Below are positions 15,544 to 23,654 of a stretch of 64,000 nucleotides of DNA, in pieces (within the stretch, counting starts at the first letter, position 1; every line of letters begins with the position of its first letter). The notes below the pieces were generated by a model. It saw nothing but the letters and a program-made list of their open reading frames with translations, was not told where the DNA came from and did not search any database. Source of the stretch: Agrobacterium vaccinii (GTDB lineage Bacteria; Pseudomonadota; Alphaproteobacteria; Rhizobiales; Rhizobiaceae); assembly GCF_021310995.1 (NCBI RefSeq), contig NZ_CP054150.1, positions 744,001 to 808,000 of the forward strand, in the 5' to 3' direction. The position numbers and the translations under genes were made by a program.

Positions 15544-16464
15544 ATGAGTGTGCGTTTTCACGGGCTTTCGGCGTTTCCGCTGACACCGGCGGATGAAGAA
15601 GGCGTCGTCGATGTCGAGGCACTGTCGCGGTTGATCGACAGGGCAGGGGCCGCGCAGGTGGATTCCATCGGCCTGCTGGGTAGTACGGGAAGCTACGTCT
15701 ATTTCTCTCGCGAACAGCGCCGCCGGGCCGTGGAAGCGGCAGCGGAGTGCCTGAAAGGCAGCCGTCCTCTTCTCGTCGGCGTGGGCACGCTGCGCACCAA
15801 CGATGCGGTCCTGCTGGCAAAGGATGCGGAAGCGGCAGGCGCGAATGCGCTGCTGCTGGCACCGGTGTCCTATGCCCCGCTGACGCAGGAAGAGGTCTAT
15901 CACCACTTCGCAGCGGTGGCCGGTGCCACCAGCCTGCCGCTCTGCATTTACAACAACCCGTCCACCACCCATTTTACCTTCACCGACGAGCTGCTGGTGC
16001 GGCTGGCTTACATCCCGCATATCCTGGCGGTGAAAATGCCCTTGGCGCCAAACATGGAATTCAAGCCGGAACTGGAGCGTCTGCGCCCGCGTCTGGGCGA
16101 CAATTTCTCCATTGGCTATAGCGGTGATTGGGGCTGTGCCGACGCCGTGCTGCAAGGGGCAGACGCCTGGTACAGCGTCATCGGTGGCCTTTTGCCGGTG
16201 CCATCATTGCGGCTTTTGCGCGCCGCACAGGCAGGCGACAGCGCCGAAGTTCAGCGGATCAGCGCTTACTTCGAACCGCTCTGGGCCTTGTTCAAGGAGT
16301 TCGGCAGCTTCCGCGTGGTCTATGCCGCCGCCAACCTGCTGTCGCTCACCCACCGCCAGCCACCTCTGCCGGTCATGCCCCTCAGCGTCAGCGATTGCGC
16401 GCGGGTGGAAGAGGCGCTGGCAAAGCTTGCAGAACTGGATGGCCTGCCCAACGCCACGCCATAA
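15544..16464 (+). CDS. Dihydrodipicolinate synthase/N-acetylneuraminate lyase family aldolase
   Basis: The 306-residue TIM-barrel protein has the family marks: GLLGSTGSYVYFSREQR (substrate loop, normally G-S/T-T-G-E), LPLCIYNNPSTTHF (Tyr of the proton relay) and ILAVKMPLAP with the Schiff-base Lys (about residue 163). The usual Glu of the GSTGE loop is replaced by Ser-Tyr, which argues against a housekeeping DapA and for another 2-keto acid aldolase or dehydratase. Alternative substrates include keto-deoxy sugars and hydroxyproline-derived acids. The start is preceded by ggggcagg. A secreted deacetylase gene follows after 55 bases, possibly in one transcript. Confidence 0.85.
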   Translation: MSVRFHGLSAFPLTPADEEGVVDVEALSRLIDRAGAAQVDSIGLLGSTGSYVYFSREQRRRAVEAAAECLKGSRPLLVGVGTLRTNDAVLLAKDAEAAGANALLLAPVSYAPLTQEEVYHHFAAVAGATSLPLCIYNNPSTTHFTFTDELLVRLAYIPHILAVKMPLAPNMEFKPELERLRPRLGDNFSIGYSGDWGCADAVLQGADAWYSVIGGLLPVPSLRLLRAAQAGDSAEVQRISAYFEPLWALFKEFGSFRVVYAAANLLSLTHRQPPLPVMPLSVSDCARVEEALAKLAELDGLPNATP

Positions 16465-16519
16465 TTCCGGCACTTTGCGGGCAGATTTGCCATGCAGTTG
16501 AAGATTGAAAGCACCTGAC

Positions 16520-17245
16520 ATGCTGAAGAAACTTGCCCTTGCCTGCATGCTGACCGCCGTCGCGTCTCCCGTTTTCGCGAGCTCCGGCCTGCTGGAGCCG
16601 ACGTTGAAAATGCAGCCGGGCAAGGCGCATGCTCCGCGCGTTGCGATCACGCTGGATGCCTGCATGGGCAAGACGGATTTTCGCATTCTCGATACGCTCG
16701 TAAACGAGAAAATACCCGCCACCATCTTCGTCACCGCCCGCTGGCTCAAGCACAACCCCGAAGCGCTTGCGGTGATGCTGTCGCACCCCGACCTGTTCGA
16801 GCTTGAAAATCACGGCGAAAACCACATTCCCGCCGTCGATAAGCCCGTCTCGATCTACGGTATTGCTGCTGCCGGTTCGCAAGCAGCTGTGGAGCAAGAA
16901 GTAGAAGGCGGCAGGCTCGCCATCGTTGCTGCCACGGGCCACCAACCGCAATGGTTTCGCGGCGCAACGGCCAAATACACGGCCTCATCCATGACCACCA
17001 TCAACCGCCTCGGCGAACGCGTCGCGGGTTATTCCATCAATGGCGATGGCGGATCGCTTCTGGGCGCAGGCGCAACGGCCAAACACATCGCATCCGCAAA
17101 AGACGGCGACGTCATCATCTCCCACATCAACCAGCCGACGCACGAAGCAGGCGAAGGCGTGGTCAAGGGCCTGCTGGCCCTGAAAGCCAGAGGCGTCATC
17201 TTCACCCGCCTCGACAGCCCGGCTTTTATCGTTCCGTCGAATTGA
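16520..17245 (+). CDS. Secreted polysaccharide deacetylase-like protein
   Basis: The 241-residue protein has a signal peptide (about 1-21, ending VFAS) and a NodB-type carbohydrate esterase domain. VAITLDACMGKTD is the first motif with the conserved Asp, and ELENHGENHIPAVD holds the two metal-ligand His (H-x-x-x-H). QWFRGATAKY corresponds to motif 3, and the late VIISHINQP to the final His motif. The usual T-F-D-D-G is altered to T-L-D-A-C, so activity on a typical chitin-like substrate is not certain. It lies just after the aldolase gene and converges with the AI-2E transporter gene, one base apart. Confidence 0.85.
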   Translation: MLKKLALACMLTAVASPVFASSGLLEPTLKMQPGKAHAPRVAITLDACMGKTDFRILDTLVNEKIPATIFVTARWLKHNPEALAVMLSHPDLFELENHGENHIPAVDKPVSIYGIAAAGSQAAVEQEVEGGRLAIVAATGHQPQWFRGATAKYTASSMTTINRLGERVAGYSINGDGGSLLGAGATAKHIASAKDGDVIISHINQPTHEAGEGVVKGLLALKARGVIFTRLDSPAFIVPSN

Positions 17246-18412
17246 TCAAGACGGCAAATTCGGCACCACTCTGCGCGATGGAAACAGCTCGCGTGCCACG
17301 GTCATTCCGATGAGGGAGAGGGGCAGGGCCAGCATGGCACCGGCGGCACCCCACATCCAGGTCCAGAAGATGATGGCGACGAAGACGAGGAAGGGGTTGA
17401 TTTCCATGTTCTTTCCCACCACTGCCGGAAACGCCAGGTTTTCCATCAACAGGTGAATGGTGAAGAAGACGATGGCGGGCAGGAGGCCGAGGATGAGGCT
17501 GTCGTGGGTCAGAATGCCGCCCACCGTCAGGGCCAGCGTCATGGCGGTGATGCCGAGGAAGGGCACGAAGCTGGAGAGGAAGGCGAATAACCCCCACAGG
17601 AAAGGCATGGCGAGACCGCCGACATAGGCGATGATGATCATCGAGACGCCAAGCCCCGCATACATCATCGATGCTGTGGCAAAGTAGGAGCTCAAAACCT
17701 GCTCGATGGACCCGATGGTGCGGATAGTGCGCAGGCGCTGGTGGCGCTGGGGGAAGGCCATGATGGTGGCTTTGCGCAGGCGCACGCGGCTGTAGAGAAA
17801 CAGCAGCAAGGCTGCAAAGAAGATCAGGGCCTGGACGATGGCAGGCGTGATGTTGGAGCCGATGACGGCGATGATATCGCCGCTGCGTGAAATCAACGAT
17901 TCCATCGACATCGAACTCAGGCTGAAGGTGGCGGCGGAAACATTCAGCCAGCGCAGGCTTTGCAGGTAGGGCAAAAAGCGGTCGATGGCTTTTTCGACGA
18001 TATTGGGGCCTTCTGCTGCCAGCGTCGACAGCGGGTCGATCAGCGAGTTGACGACCAGAAACAGAACGAGTGCCACGGCAGACGACAGAATGAGCGCCAC
18101 CGCAAAGCCCGGAATGCCATAGGAGTTCAGCTTGGTGGCGGCCACGCCGAGAATCATGCCCACAACGATGGCCATGACCACGGGGATGAGGATGATCGAC
18201 AAAGAATGGATGACGCTCATCATGATGACGACGAAGATGCCGACGGTGGACCAAGCCACGGCCACATCCAGAGCCTCGCGGCCCAGCGGCTGTTGGCTTC
18301 TTTCATCGTCCTGCGCAGAGCCAACAGCCCCGCGCATATACGGATCCTTCGGGTCGGCAGCAAGAAGGCTGCGTTCCGCCTGTTTCCGGTTGGCAATCGT
18401 CTGGTCATTCAT
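17246..18412 (-). CDS. AI-2E family (PerM-type) membrane protein
   Basis: The 388-residue protein has eight likely membrane helices, two near residues 55-100 and the rest spread to the C-terminus, separated by a long soluble stretch between about 130 and 200. This is the layout of the AI-2 exporter/PerM superfamily. Members export small molecules or act as Na+/H+ antiporters; the ligand here is unknown. The start at 18412 has gggggactgctcg upstream. It shares no operon with its convergent neighbour and precedes no obvious partner. Confidence 0.85.
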   Translation of the reverse strand: MNDQTIANRKQAERSLLAADPKDPYMRGAVGSAQDDERSQQPLGREALDVAVAWSTVGIFVVIMMSVIHSLSIILIPVVMAIVVGMILGVAATKLNSYGIPGFAVALILSSAVALVLFLVVNSLIDPLSTLAAEGPNIVEKAIDRFLPYLQSLRWLNVSAATFSLSSMSMESLISRSGDIIAVIGSNITPAIVQALIFFAALLLFLYSRVRLRKATIMAFPQRHQRLRTIRTIGSIEQVLSSYFATASMMYAGLGVSMIIIAYVGGLAMPFLWGLFAFLSSFVPFLGITAMTLALTVGGILTHDSLILGLLPAIVFFTIHLLMENLAFPAVVGKNMEINPFLVFVAIIFWTWMWGAAGAMLALPLSLIGMTVARELFPSRRVVPNLPS

Positions 18413-18522
18413 CGAGCAGTCCCCCATCAGGGCGTATAACGCTCAACGGGTACGCCGGTTCCGGTGCATGGCCAATTTCGGTGTGGGGCGGCAAAGACGC
18501 AACCGCGCTTGCCGCCAGCACC

Positions 18523-19383
18523 TCAGGCCGAGAGCTTGAGGCCGATGCCCCATGGGTCTTTCAGCGCAATGCCATCGCTCTGCCGCTCCGTTGCGATTTC
18601 CATCCGCTCGAGGGCGGCAATCGCGGTGTCGAGTGCTGCTTTCTCGTTGAATTTCAGCGAGTAACCGGAAAGCCCTGTCATATTGGCTTGACGCGCCTGC
18701 GCACCCCGGCTGTTCCAGATGTTGGCCGCCACATGGTGGTGGTAGGCGCCGGAGCCGAAGAAGCTTGCACCGGGATACCGCGCCATGATCTTCAGCCCCA
18801 GCACATCCTGATAGAAGGCATCCGCCTCCGGGATATTGCCTACCTGGAGGTGGATATGGCCAATCGCCGTGTCTTCGGCAGCCTTGGCAAAGGTGGCCTT
18901 CGGCGCACTGTCGTAGAGTTCCTGAAGGTTGAGCCGCAAGGTGGACATGCTGATCGTGCCGTCCGCTTGGTAGGACCACTCCTGCGGTGTGCGGTCGCGG
19001 TAGACCTCGATACCGTTGCCTTCGGGGTCAGCCAGATAGATGGCTTCGCTGACGAGGTGGTCGGATGCGCCCTGCAAGGCGACATTGTTGTTGGCAACAT
19101 GGGTCAGCCACAGCGCCAGATCGCTGCGTGTCGGCATCAGAAACGCGGTGTGGAACAGGCCCGCAGCGCCACCCGGTGCCCGCGTCGTGTTCTGCCCTGT
19201 GGTCAGCGTCAACAGCGGTTTGCCGCCTGCGCCCAGAACCTCGCCGCTCGGCGACGTCTCCAGCACCGAGAGACCGATGATCTGCTGATAGAAGGCCGAG
19301 ACGCTTGCCAGGTCCTGCACCACCAGATGCGCCTGTCCCACATAAGCCGGGCGCGTCACCGCGAACATCTTGTCTTCGTTCAT
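18523..19383 (-). CDS. VOC family protein, catechol-2,3-dioxygenase-like
   Basis: The 286-residue protein consists of two vicinal-oxygen-chelate modules. VGQAHLVVQDLASVSAFYQ (about 15-33) and IGHIHLQVGNIPEADAFYQ (about 173-191) each start a beta-alpha-beta-beta-beta unit with a metal-ligand His. LADPEGNGIEVYRDR supplies a third metal ligand (Glu) in the first module, and FHTAFLMPTR another His. Two-module proteins of this shape are usually annotated as CatE-like ring-cleaving dioxygenases, or glyoxalase relatives. The ATG at 19383 has aggag eight bases upstream; a GTG nine bases earlier is possible. It is divergent from the stress-protein gene. Confidence 0.83.
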   Translation of the reverse strand: MNEDKMFAVTRPAYVGQAHLVVQDLASVSAFYQQIIGLSVLETSPSGEVLGAGGKPLLTLTTGQNTTRAPGGAAGLFHTAFLMPTRSDLALWLTHVANNNVALQGASDHLVSEAIYLADPEGNGIEVYRDRTPQEWSYQADGTISMSTLRLNLQELYDSAPKATFAKAAEDTAIGHIHLQVGNIPEADAFYQDVLGLKIMARYPGASFFGSGAYHHHVAANIWNSRGAQARQANMTGLSGYSLKFNEKAALDTAIAALERMEIATERQSDGIALKDPWGIGLKLSA

Positions 19384-19513
19384 GTCATGCACTCCTGTCG
19401 GTTGCGCCCTTGCGGCGACGTTGGAGCCAATATGCGCGCGAATGATCGTTCACGAAAGACAGTGATTTGGTGAAGCAGCGTGCACTCAGTGTTGACAATG
19501 AAACGCGCTTACT

Positions 19514-19527
19514 TTGACGTCGATCAA
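19514..19527 (+). promoter_or_regulatory. FNR/FixK-type box upstream of the universal stress protein gene
   Basis: The sequence ttgacgtcgatcaa matches TTGAT-N4-ATCAA at all but one position. Its centre is about 66 bases before the ATG. A class II position (-41.5) would place the transcription start near 19562, leaving a normal 25-base leader. It suggests low-oxygen activation by an FnrN/FixK protein. Confidence 0.6.
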
Positions 19528-19586
19528 TTCCATCCGTGCCGGGAACGTGTAGATTAGCATCAGATCAACATCGAAGGGAGACCGAT

Positions 19587-19997
19587 ATGTACAACAAGAT
19601 CCTTGTTCCGGTTGATTTGAGTGGCACGGAAAAAGCCCAAAAAATCCTGGCAAAGGCCGAGACCTTGCTGAACCCGGATGGTCAGATCGTGCTGCTGAAC
19701 GTGGTCGAGGATTTGCCGAATTACCTCGCCATCGACCTGCCGATGGACCTCATCGAAAACGCCATAAAGGACGCGAAAGACCGGCTTGCCGTGTTGAAGC
19801 AGGGATCGCCCCGCGTCGGGCTGGTAGAAATTCGCAGCGGTGCGCCCGCGCGTGAAATTCTCGCCGCCGCTGCCGATCTTGAGGCCGACCTCATCATCAT
19901 CGCTTCGCATACGCCCGACCTGACGAACTACTTCATCGGCGCAACGGCAGACCGGGTCGTGCGACACGCCAAATGCTCGGTACTGGTGGACCGATAG
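19587..19997 (+). CDS. Universal stress protein (UspA family)
   Basis: The 136-residue single-domain protein begins YNKILVPVDLSGTEKAQKIL and ends with VVRHAKCSVLVDR. The ATP-binding loop of UspA-type proteins is usually G-2x-G-9x-G-S/T; here the corresponding segment is IIIASHTPDLTNYFIGATADRVV, which keeps G-A-T-A but lacks the first glycines, so nucleotide binding is uncertain. Many such proteins in rhizobia belong to the microaerobic regulon, in line with the FNR-type box upstream. The ATG at 19587 follows gaagggagaccgat. A hemolysin-III gene follows after 134 bases. Confidence 0.87.
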   Translation: MYNKILVPVDLSGTEKAQKILAKAETLLNPDGQIVLLNVVEDLPNYLAIDLPMDLIENAIKDAKDRLAVLKQGSPRVGLVEIRSGAPAREILAAAADLEADLIIIASHTPDLTNYFIGATADRVVRHAKCSVLVDR

Positions 19998-20131
19998 TTC
20001 GAGGCGCTGCCGCGGTCCCATAGCGTTTTGCAACAGGCGTGAATGCAAAGTGATCGCCTTTTGCAACCGTGGTCTTGTTCCCGTCTCATATTGCCTGCAT
20101 GATCTCAAAACTAACATGCAGGAACAGATTT

Positions 20132-20800
20132 ATGAGTGAGCTTTGGCGCTTCGGACGCCGTTATGACCTTCCCGAAGTCGTCGCTGATGGCATTGTCCAT
20201 GGAGTAGGCATCGTTTTTGCGCTGATCGGCACGACGGCGCTGATTTTCTACGTCACGCTGTGGGGCAGCATAAGCGCCATTGCCGCCGTGTGGATTTACG
20301 CGCTGGGGCTGGTGGCCTGCCTGTCCATCTCCTTTACCTACAATATCTGGCCCCATTCCAACGTGAAATGGTACCTGCGCAGGCTGGATCATTCCGGCAT
20401 CTTCATTCTCATCGCGGCCACCTACACACCGATTCTCCAGCGCGGTATCGAAGACCCGTTGATTGCCGTCACGCTGGCGGGAATCTGGGTCGCGGCGCTG
20501 TCCGGTATCATGCTGAAATGCTTCTTCCCCGGACGGTTCGACCGCCTGACCATTCTGCTTTACCTCGCCATGGGCTGGAGCGGCGTCATGGTGGCGGATC
20601 GCCTGTCCTATCATCTTCCGCCGCTCAGCCTCTGGCTCATCGTCATCGGTGGCGTCATCTATTCCATGGGCGTCATCTTCCACGTCTGGGAACGGCTGCG
20701 CTTCCAGAACGCCATCTGGCACGGCTTCGTGGTTACGGCGGCAGCGGTGCATTACGTGGCGGTGATGACCAGTTTCAGCATGGCCCCGGTCAGCGCGTAG
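20132..20800 (+). CDS. Hemolysin III (PAQR/YqfA) family membrane protein
   Basis: The 222-residue protein has seven hydrophobic segments. The family's conserved polar residues are present: DLPEVVADGIVHGVGIVFAL (E and H of helix I), WYLRRLDHSGIFILIAATYT (R-x-x-D-H-S), and IWHGFVVTAAAVHYVAVM (H-x-x-V and H of helix VII), which together form a metal site in the PAQR superfamily. Bacterial members were first linked to hemolysis, but most are thought to act in membrane lipid homeostasis. The start at 20132 was chosen because the family's N-terminus (YDLPEVVADG) follows at once. Confidence 0.88.
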   Translation: MSELWRFGRRYDLPEVVADGIVHGVGIVFALIGTTALIFYVTLWGSISAIAAVWIYALGLVACLSISFTYNIWPHSNVKWYLRRLDHSGIFILIAATYTPILQRGIEDPLIAVTLAGIWVAALSGIMLKCFFPGRFDRLTILLYLAMGWSGVMVADRLSYHLPPLSLWLIVIGGVIYSMGVIFHVWERLRFQNAIWHGFVVTAAAVHYVAVMTSFSMAPVSA

Positions 20801-20888
20801 AGCACTGTAATTTAACAGCCAGACGACTGTACGGTGCCGCAGCTTTCGTTATGTTGGCCGCGACATTGATTTGCAGCGGATAAACAGC

Positions 20889-21392
20889 ATGACCATCGAG
20901 ATGCGCGATGCCACCCCGGATGACCTTCCCGGCATCATGGAAATTTACAACGACGCGGTGCTGAACACCACGGCGATCTGGAACGATGTTCTGGTCGATC
21001 TGGAGAACCGCAAGGAGTGGTTCAAGGCCCGCAAGGACCGTGGCTTCCCCGTCATTGTCGCGGTGAGGGACGGTTCTGTCGTAGGCTACGCCTCCTATGG
21101 AGACTGGCGTGCCTTCGATGGCTACCGCCACACCCGCGAACATTCCATTTACGTGCACAAGAACGCCCGTGGCGCAGGCTTAGGCAAGCTGTTGATGCAG
21201 GCTTTGATCGAACACGCCAAAGCCAATGGCGTGCATGTGCTGATCGGCGCCATCGAATCGGAAAACACAGCATCCATCCGCCTGCATGAGGCGCTGGGCT
21301 TCCGCATTGCCGGCAGATATTCGGAGGTCGGTCGAAAATTCGACCGCTGGCTGGACCTGACCAGCATGGAACTCAAGCTTCCTACGGTGTGA
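20889..21392 (+). CDS. GNAT acetyltransferase, phosphinothricin-acetyltransferase-like
   Basis: The 167-residue protein follows the PAT/BAR subfamily of GNAT. EMRDATPDDLPGIMEIYNDAV is the N-terminal strand and helix, AVRDGSVVGYASYGDWRAFDGYRHTREHS (about 55-83) the typical central region, and YVHKNARGAGLGKLLMQAL the acetyl-CoA loop R-G-A-G-L-G-K. IESENTASIRLHEALGF is motif B. Chromosomal members acetylate methionine sulfoximine, phosphinothricin-like or other amino-acid analogues. Its last 11 bases overlap the end of the convergent ftrA gene. Confidence 0.88.
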   Translation: MTIEMRDATPDDLPGIMEIYNDAVLNTTAIWNDVLVDLENRKEWFKARKDRGFPVIVAVRDGSVVGYASYGDWRAFDGYRHTREHSIYVHKNARGAGLGKLLMQALIEHAKANGVHVLIGAIESENTASIRLHEALGFRIAGRYSEVGRKFDRWLDLTSMELKLPTV

Positions 21393-22374
21393 ACTGAACT
21401 GCGCCGAAGCGCTCGCGATAGCTCGCGGGTGTGGTGGCAAATTGCTGGCGAAAATGGTGCCGCAGATTGGCGGCACTGCCGAGGCCGCATGTCTCGGCCA
21501 GCGTTTCCATACCCATATCGGTCGTCTCCAGCAGATCCCTGGCCTTCGCCAACCGTTGCAGCAACAGCCATTTGGCAGGCGTGGTGCCGGTCGCGGCCTC
21601 GAAGCGACGCAGAAACGTACGGCTGCTCATGCCCGCCATTTGCGCCAAACGGGCGACACTGTAATCGCCGGTCAGATCGGCCTGCATTGTGTGGAGCAAT
21701 GGCCCAAGCCTTGATTTTTCGTGCGGGTCCGGCACGGCCTTGTCGATGAATTGTGCCTGTCCGCCGTCCCGGTGCGGCGGCACCACCAGCCTTCGCGCCA
21801 CCATATTCGCCGCCCGCGTGCCGAAATCACGGCGGATGAGGTGCAGGCAGAGATCGATCCCGGCGGCGCTGCCCGCCGAGGTCAGCACGTTGCCACCATC
21901 GACATAGAGCACGTCGGGCAGTACCTCGATATGGGCGAAGCGTTCCTTGAGAGCATCGGTATAACGCCAGTGCGTCGTCGCCTTGCGGCCCGTTAGCAGA
22001 CCCGCTGCCGCCAGCACGAATACGCCGGAACAGATGGAGAGCAAGCGTGCGCCGTTGTCATGCGCCTTGCGCAGGGCCTCGCACAGCGCTTCGGGCACAG
22101 GGCAATCGATACCACGCCAGCCCGGCACGATGATCGTTCCCGCTTGCTCGATCAACTCGGTCCCGCCATCGGCAACGAACCGGACGCCGCCCGTCGCCCG
22201 CATTTCACCGCCATCGACCGCCGCCACCGCAAACCGGTACCAGTCGTCGCCCATCTCTGGCCGAGCCAGCCCGAAGACTTCGACCGCAACGCCGAATTCG
22301 AACGTGCACAGCCCGTCATAGGCAAGGGCAACGACGAGGCGGTTGGGTGGGGCGGTGAAGCCAGGTTTTGTCAT
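21382..22374 (-). CDS. ftrA: FtrA-type AraC/GlxA family transcriptional regulator
   Basis: The 330-residue protein has an N-terminal DJ-1/PfpI-like domain (about 15-190, with LLSICSGVFVLAAAG as the nucleophile-elbow-like stretch) and a C-terminal AraC helix-turn-helix pair (about 225-320; SVARLAQMAGMSSRTFLRRF and MGMETLAETCGLGSAANLRH). This arrangement defines the GlxA/FtrA regulators. Its start is divergent, 88 bases away, from a rhodanese gene; that pairing is common for FtrA and points to the rhodanese gene as target. The inducer is unknown. Confidence 0.88.
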   Translation of the reverse strand: MTKPGFTAPPNRLVVALAYDGLCTFEFGVAVEVFGLARPEMGDDWYRFAVAAVDGGEMRATGGVRFVADGGTELIEQAGTIIVPGWRGIDCPVPEALCEALRKAHDNGARLLSICSGVFVLAAAGLLTGRKATTHWRYTDALKERFAHIEVLPDVLYVDGGNVLTSAGSAAGIDLCLHLIRRDFGTRAANMVARRLVVPPHRDGGQAQFIDKAVPDPHEKSRLGPLLHTMQADLTGDYSVARLAQMAGMSSRTFLRRFEAATGTTPAKWLLLQRLAKARDLLETTDMGMETLAETCGLGSAANLRHHFRQQFATTPASYRERFGAVQFTP

Positions 22375-22462
22375 GATCCTAACGATATATGGCAATCATG
22401 CCATCTGCCAGTCTTTTCGCATCCGGGTTAGGTTTGGACATCGCAACACGAAGGAGAAGCCC

Positions 22463-22867
22463 ATGAGCACCGTCACAGACATTCCCGCCGCATCGCCGCA
22501 GGTCGCCGCCGATCATTTTTTAAAATTGCTGTCATTGGAAACAGATTGCTGGGACGTATACGGGGCGATGAACGCGGGGGAGCAGGATTTCGTCCTGCTG
22601 CACGTGGTCGGCACCGCGGACGTGTTCGCCCGCAGGCACATTCCCGGCGCGCTTCACCTTCGCCATGCGGAGATGACGGCAGAGCGCGTCGCGCAGTGGC
22701 CGGATGATACGCTGTTCGTCGTCTATTGCGCTGGCCCCCACTGCAACGGCGCCGACCGCGCCGCCCTCAAGCTCGCCCGCCTGGGTCGCCCCGTCAAAAT
22801 CATGATCGGGGGAATGACGGGTTGGGAAGATGAAGGGTTTGGTTTTGTGAAGGGCGGTGTGGAATAG
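22463..22867 (+). CDS. Rhodanese-like domain protein
   Basis: The 134-residue protein is one rhodanese domain. FVLLHVVGTADVFARRHIPGALHL carries the R-x-I-P-G-A motif, and FVVYCAGPHCNGADRAALKL the active-site loop with Cys89 and a second Cys94. A cytoplasmic sulfurtransferase or related thiol role is expected. It is transcribed away from ftrA, and aaggagaagcc precedes the ATG. A family B repeat starts about 20 bases after the stop. Confidence 0.88.
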   Translation: MSTVTDIPAASPQVAADHFLKLLSLETDCWDVYGAMNAGEQDFVLLHVVGTADVFARRHIPGALHLRHAEMTAERVAQWPDDTLFVVYCAGPHCNGADRAALKLARLGRPVKIMIGGMTGWEDEGFGFVKGGVE

Positions 22868-22888
22868 GTGGCAAGTTCCACCCAATAC

Positions 22889-22976
22889 CGTCACCCTCGG
22901 GCTTGTCCCGAGGGCCTAATCACGCTTCTGCGGATGCAACCTAGCAGATCCTTGGGACAAGCCCAAGGATGACGGA
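22889..22976. repeat. Dispersed repeat, family B, copy 3
   Basis: It runs cgtcaccctcgggcttgtcc, then cttctgcggatg, then gacaagcccaaggatgacgg. It lies between two convergent genes (rhodanese and msrB) and can fold as a hairpin on either strand. Confidence 0.8.
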
Positions 22977-23049
22977 GGTAGGGTCTTGCCGTGATTGCGA
23001 AGTTCCCGGCGGTAGGGTGGTGCTGTTGCAAGCCATAGTAACCGCACCA

Positions 23050-23460
23050 TCACTCCTGCGGTTCAAACACCATCGAATGGCCGTTAATGCAGTAACGCAG
23101 ACCCGTGGGCGGTGGGCCATCGGGGAACACGTGGCCGAGGTGGCCGCCGCAGTTGGCGCAGCGGATTTCCGTGCGCACCATGCCAAACGCGTTGTCGCGA
23201 TGTTCGGTCACGGCATCCGGCTTTACAGGCTCAAAATAACTCGGCCAGCCGCAACCGGCATCGAATTTCGTGTCCGAGTAAAACAGTTCCTCATCGCAGG
23301 CAGCACAACGGTACAGTCCCTTTTCGGTGCTGTTCCAGTACGGGCCGGTGAACGGCCGTTCGGTGCCGTGCTCGCGCAGAATGCGGTACTGGTCCGCCGT
23401 CAGTTCCTCGCGCCACTGCGCATCGCTCTTGGTGATTTTCGGGGATTTGAGATCGCTCAT
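23050..23460 (-). CDS. msrB: MsrB, peptide-methionine (R)-S-oxide reductase
   Basis: The 136-residue protein is a complete zinc-type MsrB. Two CxxC pairs bind zinc (RCAACDEEL and [11 protein letters not shown]). [11 protein letters not shown] is the substrate Trp/Ser/Phe region, [19 protein letters not shown] ends with the catalytic Cys (about residue 123), and NGHSMVFEP closes the domain. It repairs methionine-R-sulfoxide in proteins using thioredoxin. No signal peptide is present, so it is cytoplasmic. Confidence 0.95.
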   Translation of the reverse strand: MSDLKSPKITKSDAQWREELTADQYRILREHGTERPFTGPYWNSTEKGLYRCAACDEELFYSDTKFDAGCGWPSYFEPVKPDAVTEHRDNAFGMVRTEIRCANCGGHLGHVFPDGPPPTGLRYCINGHSMVFEPQE

Positions 23461-23654
23461 CGGGGGATCCTTTCGTTTGGCATAGAGATAGTGTGGCAGC
23501 CTGCGCGATAAAAGAGGAAGCGGCTTTTCCCGGCAATAAAGCTGCTGTGATCCCGCTAAAGTCCGAAAACAGTTGAGGTCATCGCCACCTTGCCCTAATT
23601 GATTCCCTCAAAATCGTGTCGCGAAAAACAGAGCGGCGGGGGCTGGGAGACGAG

